Source: CAVQND01 sp049518415 (GTDB lineage: Bacteria > Verrucomicrobiota > Verrucomicrobiia > Limisphaerales > UBA8199). Taken from it: a stretch of 64,000 nt of DNA. Positions 19,219-27,160 of the stretch are shown here, in pieces; within the stretch, counting starts at the first letter, position 1, and every line of letters starts with the position of its first letter. The stretch is taken from NCBI GenBank assembly GCA_049518415.1, contig JBEKRX010000059.1, positions 1 through 64,000 of the forward strand. The letters run 5' to 3'. Position numbers and translations under genes: made by a program. The notes under the pieces were generated by a model. The model did no database searches, had not been told where the DNA came from, and worked only from the letters and a program-made list of their open reading frames with translations.

Positions 19219-19401
19219 CAGTCGTATGCGGTCGAGCTTACGGATCTTTACAACGCCTGGCAGAGGGGCGCCTGCCCCAACTACGGGGTGCAGCTTCGCC
19301 CGGGAAAGGTCTCCAACGAATATTTCAACCAGTTTTACAGCTCGCGCTACACGAACAATCCAAGCTTGGGACCGAAGCTTGTCGTCATGGCGCCGAAGTG
19401 A
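19219..19401 (+). pseudogene. C-terminal fossil of a DNRLRE-domain exported protein
   Basis: The last 60 codons of an open frame read YAVELTDLYNAWQRGACPNYG, then NEYFNQFYSSRYTNNP and LGPKLVV before the stop. This is the final part of a DNRLRE-type beta-sandwich domain (VTxLVxAWxxGxxxNYGxxL ... FYSSRxxxxPxLRPxLVV) found in large surface or secreted proteins. The rest of the domain and any signal peptide are absent; upstream sequence is repeat-like. Its stop codon lies two bases from the stop of the converging toxin gene. Confidence 0.6.
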
Positions 19402-19402
19402 G

Positions 19403-19926
19403 CTAGCGCCGAAGCACTTCCTTGAGCTTGCTTTTGATCTGCTGTTGGCGCTCCCAAGTGACGGGACCCAAAAGCGAATGCAGCCTGCGCTTGTCCAGAA
19501 AATAAACCAGGTCGCACTGGCAGACCGTAGCGGCCGGAAATCCGTCCGCGGCATTAAGCCGGACATCGGTTGGCATAGGCTGTCCGCGCAAGGTGAACCA
19601 GGCAAGCCCGTTGGGCTGGAACAAGCGCGGACTGTCTAAGCCGGAACGATTCAGTTGAACCGCTAATCTACGCTAATAAACGCTAATAAAGACGGGCTTG
19701 AGGCAGGAGTCTGGCACTTCCAGGCGTGTTCACCACACGGTGAGTGGAACCTTCCGGTCAGAACATCGATCACACGCCTGTTCTTAGCGTCCATTAGCGT
19801 CTATTAGCGGTTTCTCCTTCGAATCGTTAGGGCTAAGCGTTCCTGTCCGCTGATCACCACGAGCCAATGATCGGTAACAAACCCCTCTGGCCTGCCCTTC
19901 CAGATTTCCCATTGCCGGATTTTCAT
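19403..19926 (-). pseudogene. MazF/PemK-like toxin gene interrupted by a MITE
   Basis: The 5' part (19926 to 19839) starts MKIRQWEIWKGRPEGF and runs through VVISGQERL; the 3' part (19635 to 19403) reads DSPRLFQPNGLAWF, TVCQCDLVYFLDKRRL and ends KLKEVLRR. Removing 19642-19832 and one copy of the 6-base CTAAGC duplication joins both parts in frame into a 108-residue protein of MazF/PemK size and pattern (N-terminal GEIW-like strand, late VCxCDxxYxxDK segment, final helix). Such toxins cleave mRNA. The start codon overlaps the antitoxin stop by four bases (ATGA), a classic toxin-antitoxin layout. As the gene stands, translation would end soon after residue 40, so the toxin should be inactive. 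The family call is by motif only. Confidence 0.7.
19636..19838. mobile_element. 191-bp MITE with 6-bp target duplication inside the toxin gene
   Basis: The element spans 19642-19832 and is flanked by CTAAGC at 19636-19641 and 19833-19838. The ends are imperfect inverted repeats (CGGAACGATTC at left; GAATCGTTAGGG at right). Next to them, three units of CGCTAAT in 10-base phase (19661-19690) face three complementary units (ATTAGCG, 19781-19810). The centre (19691-19780) has no open frame. It encodes no protein, so it depends on a transposase elsewhere. Exact excision restores the toxin frame, which is strong internal evidence for insertion. Confidence 0.8.
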
Positions 19927-20171
19927 CGCTCCGGCTTCCGGGCAGCGCCTTTGGCCATGGCCTGCTCAAACTCAAGGCGGTGCTTTGGATAGTTGCGGTA
20001 GGCGTCGGCAAAATAGCCCTCTGGACGCGGGGCTTGGAAACGGCTGGTAACTGCCGGCAAGCCGGCGCGGATCGCCATTCTCAGGACGGTAGCCGGCTTC
20101 TCCCGGGTGAGGGAAACGGCGTTTCGCACCTCCGCTGCAAGCTCATCATCGAGGTCCACACTGGTCTTCAT
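19923..20171 (-). CDS. antitoxin of a MazEF/PemIK-like pair
   Basis: An 82-residue protein beginning MKTSVDLDDELAAEVRNAVSLT. The first beta-strand followed by two helices (TREKPATVLRMAIRAGLPAV) fits a ribbon-helix-helix DNA-binding antitoxin, which would repress its own operon and bind the toxin with its acidic/aromatic tail (EGYFADAYRNYPKHRLEFEQ). I prefer the ATG at 20171; one at 20186 would add five residues. The stop overlaps the ATG of the toxin by four bases. Since the toxin is broken by a MITE, the antitoxin is now an orphan, though it still looks intact. Confidence 0.75.
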   Translation of the reverse strand: MKTSVDLDDELAAEVRNAVSLTREKPATVLRMAIRAGLPAVTSRFQAPRPEGYFADAYRNYPKHRLEFEQAMAKGAARKPER

Positions 20172-20418
20172 GAGACCATTTTGCACCCAACGGATGGTAA
20201 ACTCGACTTTTTTTGAAGAAGACCTTGGCCAGCCTCAGCCCTTCGCAGCAGGAATAAGCGAATCCCAATCGTCCACGATGCATCAGCAACTACACGACAG
20301 CCCCAACCTATGGCTGGGCGCCTTCCACGATTCATCGCTGGGAGGCAGCGGTATTCGAATCAGAGCCAGTCCCCAAGGTGCGAAAGAAACGCAGGCACAT
20401 TAGTACCGAGGGGCAGTC

Positions 20419-21099
20419 ATGAGAACATATTTATTCTTGCAACAAAGCCCTCCGGGTTTGTGTTCTCCGAAGCAGATGAAGATGATGTGGGAGCAAGAAC
20501 GGGGCGCCGCACTGACGTCGGCGGCCAGCCACCGATCGCCGAGGCTGTGGTTTGCTTTTATAGTCGCCATTGCGGCTTCGTTCTATGTCCATGAACTTGG
20601 CCACTGCGCTATCGCCTGGCTTCAGGGCTGTCCCGCCATTCCGACGCCAGCCAAGGAGTATGTGCTGAAACCGCTGCCCCAGGCGGCCCAAAACGAGGTC
20701 GCGCTGGGCGGCATTCTGGGGTCGGTGGCCGCCCTGGCGGGGGCGCTGTATTGGCTGTATCGCAAGCCCGGTCGTCTGCGCTCCGCACTGCTCGCGGGCG
20801 CGATGACCCCGCCCGGTTTCTACTGCCTCCGTTTCTTGCTGGCCGGACGCGGCCATGATGGCACTGAATTCCAGGAGGCCCAGGCTGCCTTGGGCTTAAG
20901 CTACTCGGGGCACGCGCTGGACTGGCTTTTTATTGGTTTGTTTGCGCTGGCGGCGGCGGTGTGGTTTTGGCGGGCGCGCCCGTCGCTCGGCTTGAGGTTA
21001 GCAGGGCGGTTGCTCCTTGGCTCGGTGACCGCGCTGGCCGTGGTTGTACTGTTGCAAGTCGGCAATAACGCCATGTTTGATCCGCTTTTTCAACGTTAG
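20419..21099 (+). CDS. membrane protein with HExxH motif, possible metalloprotease
   Basis: A 226-residue integral membrane protein. The segment LWFAFIVAIAASFYVHELGHCAIAW has HELGH inside a membrane helix, as in M50-type (site-2 protease-like) enzymes, where two His bind zinc and Glu is catalytic. Three or four more helices follow (GGILGSVAALAGALYWLY; LDWLFIGLFALAAAVWFW; LLLGSVTALAVVVLL). I do not see the NxxPxxxLDG motif of classical M50 proteases, so the third zinc ligand is unclear and the protein may be a non-proteolytic relative. GAGGGG lies six bases before the ATG at 20419, which decides this start over the ATGs at 20476-20485. It has no operon partner. Confidence 0.65.
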   Translation: MRTYLFLQQSPPGLCSPKQMKMMWEQERGAALTSAASHRSPRLWFAFIVAIAASFYVHELGHCAIAWLQGCPAIPTPAKEYVLKPLPQAAQNEVALGGILGSVAALAGALYWLYRKPGRLRSALLAGAMTPPGFYCLRFLLAGRGHDGTEFQEAQAALGLSYSGHALDWLFIGLFALAAAVWFWRARPSLGLRLAGRLLLGSVTALAVVVLLQVGNNAMFDPLFQR

Positions 21100-21407
21100 C
21101 TCCAAGCCTTGGCGCTGGCGTTGATGAAAGAGGCTGAGGGCGCGGGCAGATAGTGGCTTACCACGTTGACGTGGTTGGCGGAGTCTGTTTAGCTGGCGGC
21201 ACGGTCGATGGATTGTTACCTGTCAAAATCGGCGCAAACCCCGAGGTATTTTGGGCGCGCTGGGCGCGCGGACAACCATGTCCGCCAGTGCCCCAGCAGC
21301 GCCCCCAGGCGGAGAGGATGGTCGGCGCGCCTCGGGGGCGGCAGCGCCGGGGGTAAAGGGCCTGCGCCAGCATCGGCTGACTATTGGCCGCTGTAAACGC
21401 AAGCGCA

Positions 21408-23207
21408 ATGTACCTCAGCCTGGTCGGTCTCTGTTTGCTGGCGGTTATCGGGCTGTATTTCTACAACAACCCGATGGGCCACAGCCGGCGGTTCATGGTG
21501 CGGCGGTTCATCAATTGGTTTCCCCTGGGGATGACTTACGCGTTCCTGTATATGGGGCGATACAACCTGAACGTCTCGAAGAATGCGCTGGGGGCGCTGA
21601 TGTCGAAGGAGGATTTGGGAACGATCTTTGCGGTGGGGACGCTGGTTTATGGTTTTTCCTTTGTGATCAACGGTCCGGTGGTGGACAAGATCGGCGGCAA
21701 GAAGGGGATCATTATCGCGGCCCTGGGGGCGTCGGTAGCCAATATGGCGCTGGGGGCGCTGACCTACCTGGTGGAGACGGGCCAACTGAAGGTGAAGCTG
21801 GTGGTGGCGTTTTCGACGGTTTATGCGTTGAACATGTATTTTCAGAGTTATGGGGCGGTTTCCATCATCAAGGTCAAGGCCTATTGGTTCCACGTGCGGG
21901 AGCGGGGGATTTTCAGCGCGATTTTCGGGACGCTGATCTCCTTTGGGTTCTATTTTGCGTTTGACTGGGGGCAAGCGATCGTCGAGATGGCCAAGGCGCG
22001 GCCGGAAGGCAAACTGAACTGGCTGCACGGGTTAATCCAGCGGGTGTTTGCCCTGGAGGCCCGGCCGGTGGACGCGACCTGGGCGGTGTTTTTCATTCCC
22101 GCGGTGCTGTTGGTCATCTGGTCGCTGCTGGACGCCTGGCTGATCAAGGATACGCCGGAGGAGGCGCAATTCCCGCACTTTGACACGCATGACGCCTCTT
22201 CGGGGGAGATGCACCTGGAACTGTCCACGATGGATTTGCTCAAGCGAGTGTTCGCCAGCCGGCTGATGCTGCTGATTGCGGCCATCGGGTTGACGACCGG
22301 GGTGTTGCGCAACGGCATCATGCAATGGTACTTTGTTTTTGCCCAGGAGCGCTCGGCGGCCTTTGCGGCGGCCGACCTCAAGGATGTCAAGTCGCTGGCG
22401 GCCAAGGTGGGCGGGAAAGCGGAGGGGGTGTCCGCCTTTTTGAGCGGGCAGTTGGACGGAGCGGGGCGGGAGGCCCTGGCGCGATTCCAAACTCCGAACG
22501 CCAACGCCGGCCAGATGGAGCGGGCCTTGGTGGAAACGCTGAACCGGGTCGTGACGAACCAGGCGATTTACCAGGAGGACCGCTTCCAGGGGGTGGCGTT
22601 GCGGCCCGGAACCAGGAAGCTTTTGGGGCAGAACCCGCGGGGGCAGGACCTGGAGCGGCTCAACCGGCTGCTGCTGGAGGACGCTTACCCGCGGGAGCTG
22701 GCGAGTTACCCGACGTATTTCCTCGACCACTGGGGATTGCTGCTCTGCGTTTTCGGCATCCTCGGCGGGTTTGCGGGGATGGTTTCGGACAAGTTCTTCC
22801 AATCGCGGCGGGGCCCGCCGGTGGCGATTTGTTCCGGTTTGATGTTTGTTCTGACCGTGGTTATGGCGGTCTGTTTGTTTGCTGCGCCGCTGGTGGTGGG
22901 CTGGGCGTGCGTGCTGATCACGATGGCGGCGATCGGGGAGCACGCGCTGACGTCGGGCACGGCGGCGGCGGATTTTGGGGGCCGCAAGGCCACCGCGACC
23001 TGTTCGGGCATTGTCGACGGGTTCGTCTATCTGGGCGGCGGGTTGCAGTCCTACAGCATCGGGAGACTGGCCGGCCAAAGCTGGTATTGGTGGCCGCTTT
23101 TCCTCATGCCCTTTGCGGTGATCGGCGGGATGATCGCCTTGAGAATCTGGCACGAATTGCCCGCCGCCACCCGGAGGTACATCGCCGAGGTGGAGGGCAA
23201 GGCTTGA
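21408..23207 (+). CDS. OPA-type MFS transporter with a ~120-residue periplasmic-loop insert
   Basis: A 599-residue major facilitator resembling the organophosphate:phosphate antiporters (GlpT/UhpT): WFPLGMTYAFLYMGRYNLNVSKNAL in helix 1-2, VDKIGGKKGIIIAALG in the loop 2-3 signature, and SYGAVSIIKVKAYWFHVRERG. Such proteins import sugar phosphates or glycerol-3-phosphate in exchange for phosphate. Between helices 7 and 8, residues about 315-434 form a soluble insert absent from GlpT, with an A part (DLKDVKSLAAKV) and a B part (LNRLLLEDAYPRELA). By MFS topology loop 7-8 faces the periplasm. The same modules occur in the transporter at 46315. ATG 21408 is chosen; a TTG at 21384 would add eight residues. 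Single gene. Confidence 0.85.
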   Translation: MYLSLVGLCLLAVIGLYFYNNPMGHSRRFMVRRFINWFPLGMTYAFLYMGRYNLNVSKNALGALMSKEDLGTIFAVGTLVYGFSFVINGPVVDKIGGKKGIIIAALGASVANMALGALTYLVETGQLKVKLVVAFSTVYALNMYFQSYGAVSIIKVKAYWFHVRERGIFSAIFGTLISFGFYFAFDWGQAIVEMAKARPEGKLNWLHGLIQRVFALEARPVDATWAVFFIPAVLLVIWSLLDAWLIKDTPEEAQFPHFDTHDASSGEMHLELSTMDLLKRVFASRLMLLIAAIGLTTGVLRNGIMQWYFVFAQERSAAFAAADLKDVKSLAAKVGGKAEGVSAFLSGQLDGAGREALARFQTPNANAGQMERALVETLNRVVTNQAIYQEDRFQGVALRPGTRKLLGQNPRGQDLERLNRLLLEDAYPRELASYPTYFLDHWGLLLCVFGILGGFAGMVSDKFFQSRRGPPVAICSGLMFVLTVVMAVCLFAAPLVVGWACVLITMAAIGEHALTSGTAAADFGGRKATATCSGIVDGFVYLGGGLQSYSIGRLAGQSWYWWPLFLMPFAVIGGMIALRIWHELPAATRRYIAEVEGKA

Positions 23208-23250
23208 TCACAGGGCGCTTCTGGGACGGTGAGGGTGTGAAATGCGCTGG

Positions 23251-23769
23251 TCAGGGCCGGGCGGCCATCCCTTCCCGCGCCAGCAGCGCCCGTTTCCAAT
23301 CCAGGCCGGCGGAGAAGCCGCCCAGGCTGCCGTTGGCCGCCAGCAGGCGATGACAAGGCACGAGCACGGGAATCGGGTTGGCGCCGCAGGCGCCGCCGAC
23401 GGCGCGGAGGGCCTTGGGCCGGCCAACGGCTTGGGCCAGTTGGGTGTAGCTGCGGGTCTGGCCGCAGGGGATCTGGCAAAGCCGCCGCCAGACGGCCTGC
23501 TGAAAATCCGTGCCGCGGGAGAGGTCCAAGGGCGGCAGACGCCGGGGCGCGCGGCCGGCCAGGGCGCGCCTGAGGGCGTTGGTGGTGGCGGCATGCCAGC
23601 CAAGCACCTGGCGTGGAGGCGGGGCGGAGGCGCGGCTGGTTTTGCGCGCTTTGGGGCGGGTGGGGAACTCCAGGCCGCACAATCCCTTGGGCGAGTAGCG
23701 GGCGAGGAACTCGCCATCCGGGGTTGGCACCGGGAGGGTGTAGGGGAAGATTTCGGATTCAGTGTGCAT
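23251..23769 (-). CDS. ogt: methylated-DNA--protein-cysteine methyltransferase (Ogt type)
   Basis: A 172-residue suicide repair enzyme that moves the methyl group from O6-methylguanine to its own cysteine. The active site PVLVPCHRLLAANGSLGGF is present with the reactive Cys in PCHR, preceded by GTDFQQAVWRRLCQIPCGQT, the helix-turn-helix DNA-binding part typical of the C-terminal domain. The N-terminal part is short and divergent, and there is no Ada-type phosphotriester domain, hence Ogt rather than Ada. The frame is open much further upstream, but the ATG at 23769 (MHTESEIFPY) gives the normal family length. The next gene upstream ends at 23801 on the same strand, so they may share a transcript. 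Confidence 0.9.
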   Translation of the reverse strand: MHTESEIFPYTLPVPTPDGEFLARYSPKGLCGLEFPTRPKARKTSRASAPPPRQVLGWHAATTNALRRALAGRAPRRLPPLDLSRGTDFQQAVWRRLCQIPCGQTRSYTQLAQAVGRPKALRAVGGACGANPIPVLVPCHRLLAANGSLGGFSAGLDWKRALLAREGMAARP

Positions 23770-23800
23770 GGTTTTCAAGTGCCTGGGCCGAGGGGCGTCG

Positions 23801-24349
23801 CTAGCGTCGCCGGTAGAGCCAGAGGAAGGTGCCGAGCAGCAACAGGAACAGAAAAAGCGCCAGGGTAATAAAGCGTCTGCGGGCCTTGCGCTTTTCGTAG
23901 CGGAGGGGCCGGAGGCCCTGGATGCCGCCGGCGGCCAGGTAGCTGACGAGCTTGGGATTGGTGGTGGAAGGGCCCTGGAAGCAACTGCGGATGCGGCGGA
24001 GCAAGGCGGGCAAGTCATATTTGCGCACGCCCAGTTCGTTGTAAAGCTCGGGGGTGGCGGCCGGTTCGGCGCGGGGTCCGAGGCGGTGCTGGTCGACCTC
24101 CTCGAAGATCGGCTCGTGGGCGGCCGGGGCCGGCGGGGGCGGAGGCGGCGCGGGTGGGGCGGCGGGGGCGTGGGGATGGCTGACGGTGTTGCCGTGAGGC
24201 AGGGCGGTGGAACGGAGGCGCGGATGGGCCTGGTCGCGCTGCAATTGCGCGTCGAGCTGTTTGATTTCCGCGTCCAGGAGGGCAATCTCCTGGTTGAGGG
24301 CGCGGGCGCGGGCGGAAAGCGGGTCTGGTTTTTTTCTAAGCCAAGCCAT
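23801..24349 (-). CDS. coiled-coil, proline-rich tail-anchored membrane protein
   Basis: A 182-residue protein of unknown function. After MAWLRKKPDPLS comes a short coiled coil (ALNQEIALLDAEIKQLDAQL, residues 17-36), a Pro/Ala/His-rich linker (about 55-80), then a conserved-looking block (YNELGVRKYDLPALLRRI), NPKLVSYLAAGGIQGLRPLRYE and a C-terminal membrane helix (FITLALFLFLLLLGTFLWLY) closed by RRR. The layout places the main body in the cytoplasm, anchored by its tail. It is 13 bases after the next coiled-coil gene in the same direction, so the two almost certainly form an operon and may form a complex. I recognise no family. The ATG at 24349 begins the charged N-terminus. Confidence 0.65.
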   Translation of the reverse strand: MAWLRKKPDPLSARARALNQEIALLDAEIKQLDAQLQRDQAHPRLRSTALPHGNTVSHPHAPAAPPAPPPPPPAPAAHEPIFEEVDQHRLGPRAEPAATPELYNELGVRKYDLPALLRRIRSCFQGPSTTNPKLVSYLAAGGIQGLRPLRYEKRKARRRFITLALFLFLLLLGTFLWLYRRR

Positions 24350-24362
24350 AAGGGCGGACACT

Positions 24363-25049
24363 TCAATGGCGCAGCCGGAGGGCCAGGAAGATGATGAGGG
24401 CGAGCCCGACCACGGTGGCCAAGGGCCAGGTGAGGGCGAGGCCGGCGAGGCCGAGACGGCACCAGTCGCTGAAGCTGTGGATGGCAAGAAGGGAGCGGGG
24501 GCCGGTCTCGGTGGCGGGGGCGTCCGGGGCTGGCTGGCTGGGCTGGGCGGCCAGCACCGGGAACTTGAGGCGGGCGGCATTCGATTCCAGGCGCGCGTTT
24601 TCCAGCGTGGTCAAAGCGCGCGTCAGTTCGACATTGAAATTGTCGCGGGTCCAGGTGTTCTCGTTGATGGCCTGGACCTTGGCGAGGGCGGCGCGCAAGT
24701 CGACCAGCGCCTTGGCCATTTGCTCGGCGTCGCGGCGGGCGGCAAACTCGGCCTCCTCGAGCAAACCCAGCCCGCGGGTCAGGTTTTGGACCATCTCCAG
24801 TCGGCCGGTTTGGAACTCCAACTGGCGGCGGCGGGTTTCCTCCAAAGCGGCCCGTTCGCGCTCCAGTTCCTCCTGCGCGCGCTTCAACTGGGCGAGTTTC
24901 TGCTGCGCCTCGGTCACTTTCGAGTCCACTTCCTCGCGGGTGGGTGCGCGCGGCCCTGGACTGGCGCCGGCGGGGGCGGCGGAGCCGGGCGACGGATGCG
25001 CCTGGAGATCGCCGTCGATGAACTCCGTTGGGTCGTAATCTGAAGACAT
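24363..25049 (-). CDS. coiled-coil membrane-tail protein, partner of the downstream gene
   Basis: A 228-residue protein whose residues 37-80 form a strong coiled coil (Lys/Glu/Gln/Arg-rich, REEVDSKVTEAQQKLAQLK), followed by a second helical region (about 95-150, DAEQMAKALVDLRAALAKV, FNVELTRALTTLENARLES) and a C-terminal hydrophobic pair (LGLAGLALTWPLATVVGLAL, IIFLALRLRH). It is probably anchored in the inner membrane by its tail, with the coiled coil in the cytoplasm. No family is recognised. It is the first gene of a tight two-gene operon with another tail-anchored protein, which suggests a shared structural or scaffolding role. Confidence 0.65.
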   Translation of the reverse strand: MSSDYDPTEFIDGDLQAHPSPGSAAPAGASPGPRAPTREEVDSKVTEAQQKLAQLKRAQEELERERAALEETRRRQLEFQTGRLEMVQNLTRGLGLLEEAEFAARRDAEQMAKALVDLRAALAKVQAINENTWTRDNFNVELTRALTTLENARLESNAARLKFPVLAAQPSQPAPDAPATETGPRSLLAIHSFSDWCRLGLAGLALTWPLATVVGLALIIFLALRLRH

Positions 25050-25158
25050 GCCGCAAGTTTAGTCGGCGGGGGCGGGCGTGTAAAGGCTCTCCTTTGGCCT
25101 TGTCAGCCGGCGCGGAGGGTCTTAGACTCAGGCGAGTTGGGCAGTGACAACGCACGAC

Positions 25159-25845
25159 ATGATAGAACTGATTCAGCTTCCCTGGAGTCCCTTCTGCATC
25201 GTCCAGCGCCGGGTCCTGGAGTTCGCCGGCGCGCGCTTCAAGATCACGAATGTCCCCACCGGCGACCGTTCGCTGGTCTGGCGGCTGAGCAAACAACGCT
25301 ATTACTGCGTGCCGATAATCCGGGATGGCAAGTCGGTGATCTTCGAAGTGAGCGACGACTCCCAGGTGATCGCCAAGTATCTGGATAGCCGGCTGGGGCT
25401 GGGCCTTTTCCCCTGGGAACTGGAAGGGGTGCAGGCGATAATCTGGCGCTACATCGAAAACGAGGTGGAAGCGGTCGGCTTCAAGCTCAATGACATTTAC
25501 TGGCGGGAGTTTGTGCCGCGAGCCGACCAGTTGCGGTTCTTGCGCCACAAGGAACGCAAGTTCGGGCGGGGCTGTCTCGGGCGGTGGAAGACGCAACAGA
25601 AGGCGCTGCTGGCCCAGCTCGGGGAGCAGTTGGTGCCCTTTGAAGAGATGCTGCTGTTCAAGCCGTTTCTGCTCGATGAACGGCCGCGGTTCGTCGATTT
25701 CGATCTCTACGGCATCCTGGGCAATTTTCTGCATTCGGGCCATTACCGGCTGCCGGCCGCCCATGATCGGCTCCGGCAATGGCACCGGCGCATGTCTCGG
25801 GTCCGACTCCAATCGTTTGCTCCTGAAAAAGAATTACATTCGTGA
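25159..25845 (+). CDS. glutathione S-transferase-like protein
   Basis: A protein of about 228 residues with an N-terminal thioredoxin-like domain (MIELIQLPWSPFCIVQRRVL ... VPIIRDGKSVIFEVSDDSQVIAKYLD) and an all-helical second half, the GST layout. The SPFC motif offers a Ser or Cys at the usual catalytic place. The loop before PIIRDG carries the cis-Pro position in VPII. The substrate is unknown; GST-like proteins conjugate glutathione or reduce disulphides in the cytoplasm. A GTG at 25144 would add five residues and has a GGCGAG upstream, so the start is not certain. It is divergent from the coiled-coil gene pair. Confidence 0.75.
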   Translation: MIELIQLPWSPFCIVQRRVLEFAGARFKITNVPTGDRSLVWRLSKQRYYCVPIIRDGKSVIFEVSDDSQVIAKYLDSRLGLGLFPWELEGVQAIIWRYIENEVEAVGFKLNDIYWREFVPRADQLRFLRHKERKFGRGCLGRWKTQQKALLAQLGEQLVPFEEMLLFKPFLLDERPRFVDFDLYGILGNFLHSGHYRLPAAHDRLRQWHRRMSRVRLQSFAPEKELHS

Positions 25846-25871
25846 CAGGTGATCGGGCAGTGGCGATGGGT

Positions 25872-26040
25872 AGCTCCCGCCTCCGAAACCGGACGCGCCT
25901 AGGGGCCATGAACCGGGCGGCAGCGGCAGTGGGGCAGGCGTCCCGCCTGCCGGCGCGGGCGAGACGCCCGCGCTGGTTTCAAGGGCCAGACGCCCTCATG
26001 GCAGGCGTCCCGCCTGCCCCACTACCCCGCGGTTCATGGG
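25872..26040. repeat. dispersed composite repeat, copy A (contains 98-bp palindrome 25928-26025)
   Basis: The palindromic core begins AGTGGGGCAGGCGTCCC and ends in CGCCTGCCCCACT. Copies lie at 44525-44622 (inverse orientation) and 48754-48849. Copies A and C also share about 55 bases to the left (CCTCCGAAACCGGACGCG, GGGGCCATGAACCGGGCGG) and a few bases to the right (CGCGGTTC), so a larger repeat of some 165 bases exists. It has no gene and fills the 318-base gap. In proteins it would read GQASRLPA, a common false gene signal in this group. Confidence 0.85.
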
Positions 26041-26166
26041 TAGTTGGCGGGCGAGGGCGACCCGTCTGCAATGACCGGCCACTGATGAGCGATCAGCAGT
26101 CACCAAGCACCGGCCCCACTCCGCGCTTGGCATGGGCCCGGCTTTGCCCTATACCGTTGCCCCGTG

Positions 26167-26700
26167 ATGGTTTTTTTGAGATCGGTTGGCCTGTTGAACA
26201 CGGCCGTGTGGTTCGGCGCCGCGATTTTCTACACCTTCGCAGCCGGCCCGGCCATTGGCTCGCGGGAAATGGAGGATTTGCTGACGGCCAGGAATTACCC
26301 TTACTTCTCGGTGGCCATCGCTCAAATGCTCGGATGGCGCTACTTTCACCTGCAAGTGGTTTGCAGCGTGGTGGCGGTGCTCCACGTGCTGGCGGAATGG
26401 CTCTACCTGGGCAAGGTCCCGCGGCGGTTGTGGCGGGGGTTGTTGGTGGCCTTGATCGCGGTCAACCTGGCGGGCGGCTTTTGGCTGCAGCCCAGGTTGA
26501 AGTCCTGGCACCACCTGGCTTACGCGCTCAATACGCCGGCCGAGACGCGCAAGTCTGCGGCGCGAGCATTTCGCGCTTGGCAGAGCGTGGCAGAAATGGT
26601 CAATTTTCTGATGGTGGGCGGTTTAGGGGTTTATTTATGGCGATTGGCCAACCCGCCCGATCCAACGCGGTACGTGAGCACGACCAAGTTCCGGAGTTGA
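26167..26700 (+). CDS. integral membrane protein, DUF4149/TMEM205-like
   Basis: A protein of about 177 residues with four membrane helices: SVGLLNTAVWFGAAIFYTFAA, YFHLQVVCSVVAVLHVLAEW, LWRGLLVALIAVNLAGGFWL and NFLMVGGLGVYLW. The NTAVWFGAAIFYTF opening and a conserved-looking Trp/His pattern (KSWHHLAYAL) recall the DUF4149 group of small membrane proteins, whose function is unknown. GTG 26164 directly precedes the ATG at 26167; either could start. It has no clear operon partner; the next gene begins 75 bases later in the same direction. Confidence 0.7.
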   Translation: MVFLRSVGLLNTAVWFGAAIFYTFAAGPAIGSREMEDLLTARNYPYFSVAIAQMLGWRYFHLQVVCSVVAVLHVLAEWLYLGKVPRRLWRGLLVALIAVNLAGGFWLQPRLKSWHHLAYALNTPAETRKSAARAFRAWQSVAEMVNFLMVGGLGVYLWRLANPPDPTRYVSTTKFRS

Positions 26701-26774
26701 CAAACAGTAGTCGTTAGCCTTATGAATAATGTAAGATTGGGTCGCCTTGAGGGCGGTCCGCAACGGGTAAGCGT

Positions 26775-27062
26775 ATGATTTCCAATGATCGTCCATCGCC
26801 TTATGGGCACCGTTCGTATGGCTCTTCGCCCAAGCCACCCGTTAATGAAGAGACCCTCAAATCGGACCGGGTGCAGATCGAGCGGAAGACGTTTGTCTTT
26901 GCCTTGAAAGAAAACTCTCGCGGGCGATTTCTGCGGATTACGGAAGACGTCGGGGGCCGGCGCGACACGATTATCATTCCGGCTCCCGGCCTGGAGGACT
27001 TCAAGAAGCTGCTTGACGATATGATCAAAGTTGCCAATGAGACTCCGCCCAAGTCCGCGTAG
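26775..27062 (+). CDS. PUR-domain (Pur-alpha-like) nucleic-acid-binding protein
   Basis: A 95-residue protein whose residues 30-90 form one PUR repeat: SDRVQIERKTFVFALKENS, GRFLRITED, GGRRDTIIIP, and a closing helix GLEDFKKLLDDMIKVAN. This whirly-like beta-sheet plus helix binds single-stranded DNA or RNA as a dimer and is known in Bacteroidota, spirochaetes (BpuR) and PVC bacteria. In Borrelia the homologue is a regulator; here the target is not known. The N-terminal 25 residues are polar and likely disordered. The gene stands alone, 98 bases before the converging rsfS. Confidence 0.82.
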   Translation: MISNDRPSPYGHRSYGSSPKPPVNEETLKSDRVQIERKTFVFALKENSRGRFLRITEDVGGRRDTIIIPAPGLEDFKKLLDDMIKVANETPPKSA

Positions 27063-27160
27063 CGGCGATTTGGTTCGGTCGGGCGTCGCGTGGAGGGCGC
27101 GTCTTGCGGGCGCGCGGGTCAGGGAGCGAGGGTTTCAAACTCCAAAGCCGAGGTTCGCAG

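Noticed and set aside
25842..26717. 291-codon frame running from repeat A into the membrane-protein gene
   Set aside because: The first part is the translated dispersed repeat (GQASRLPA) and the rest is a wrong frame of the DUF4149-like gene.
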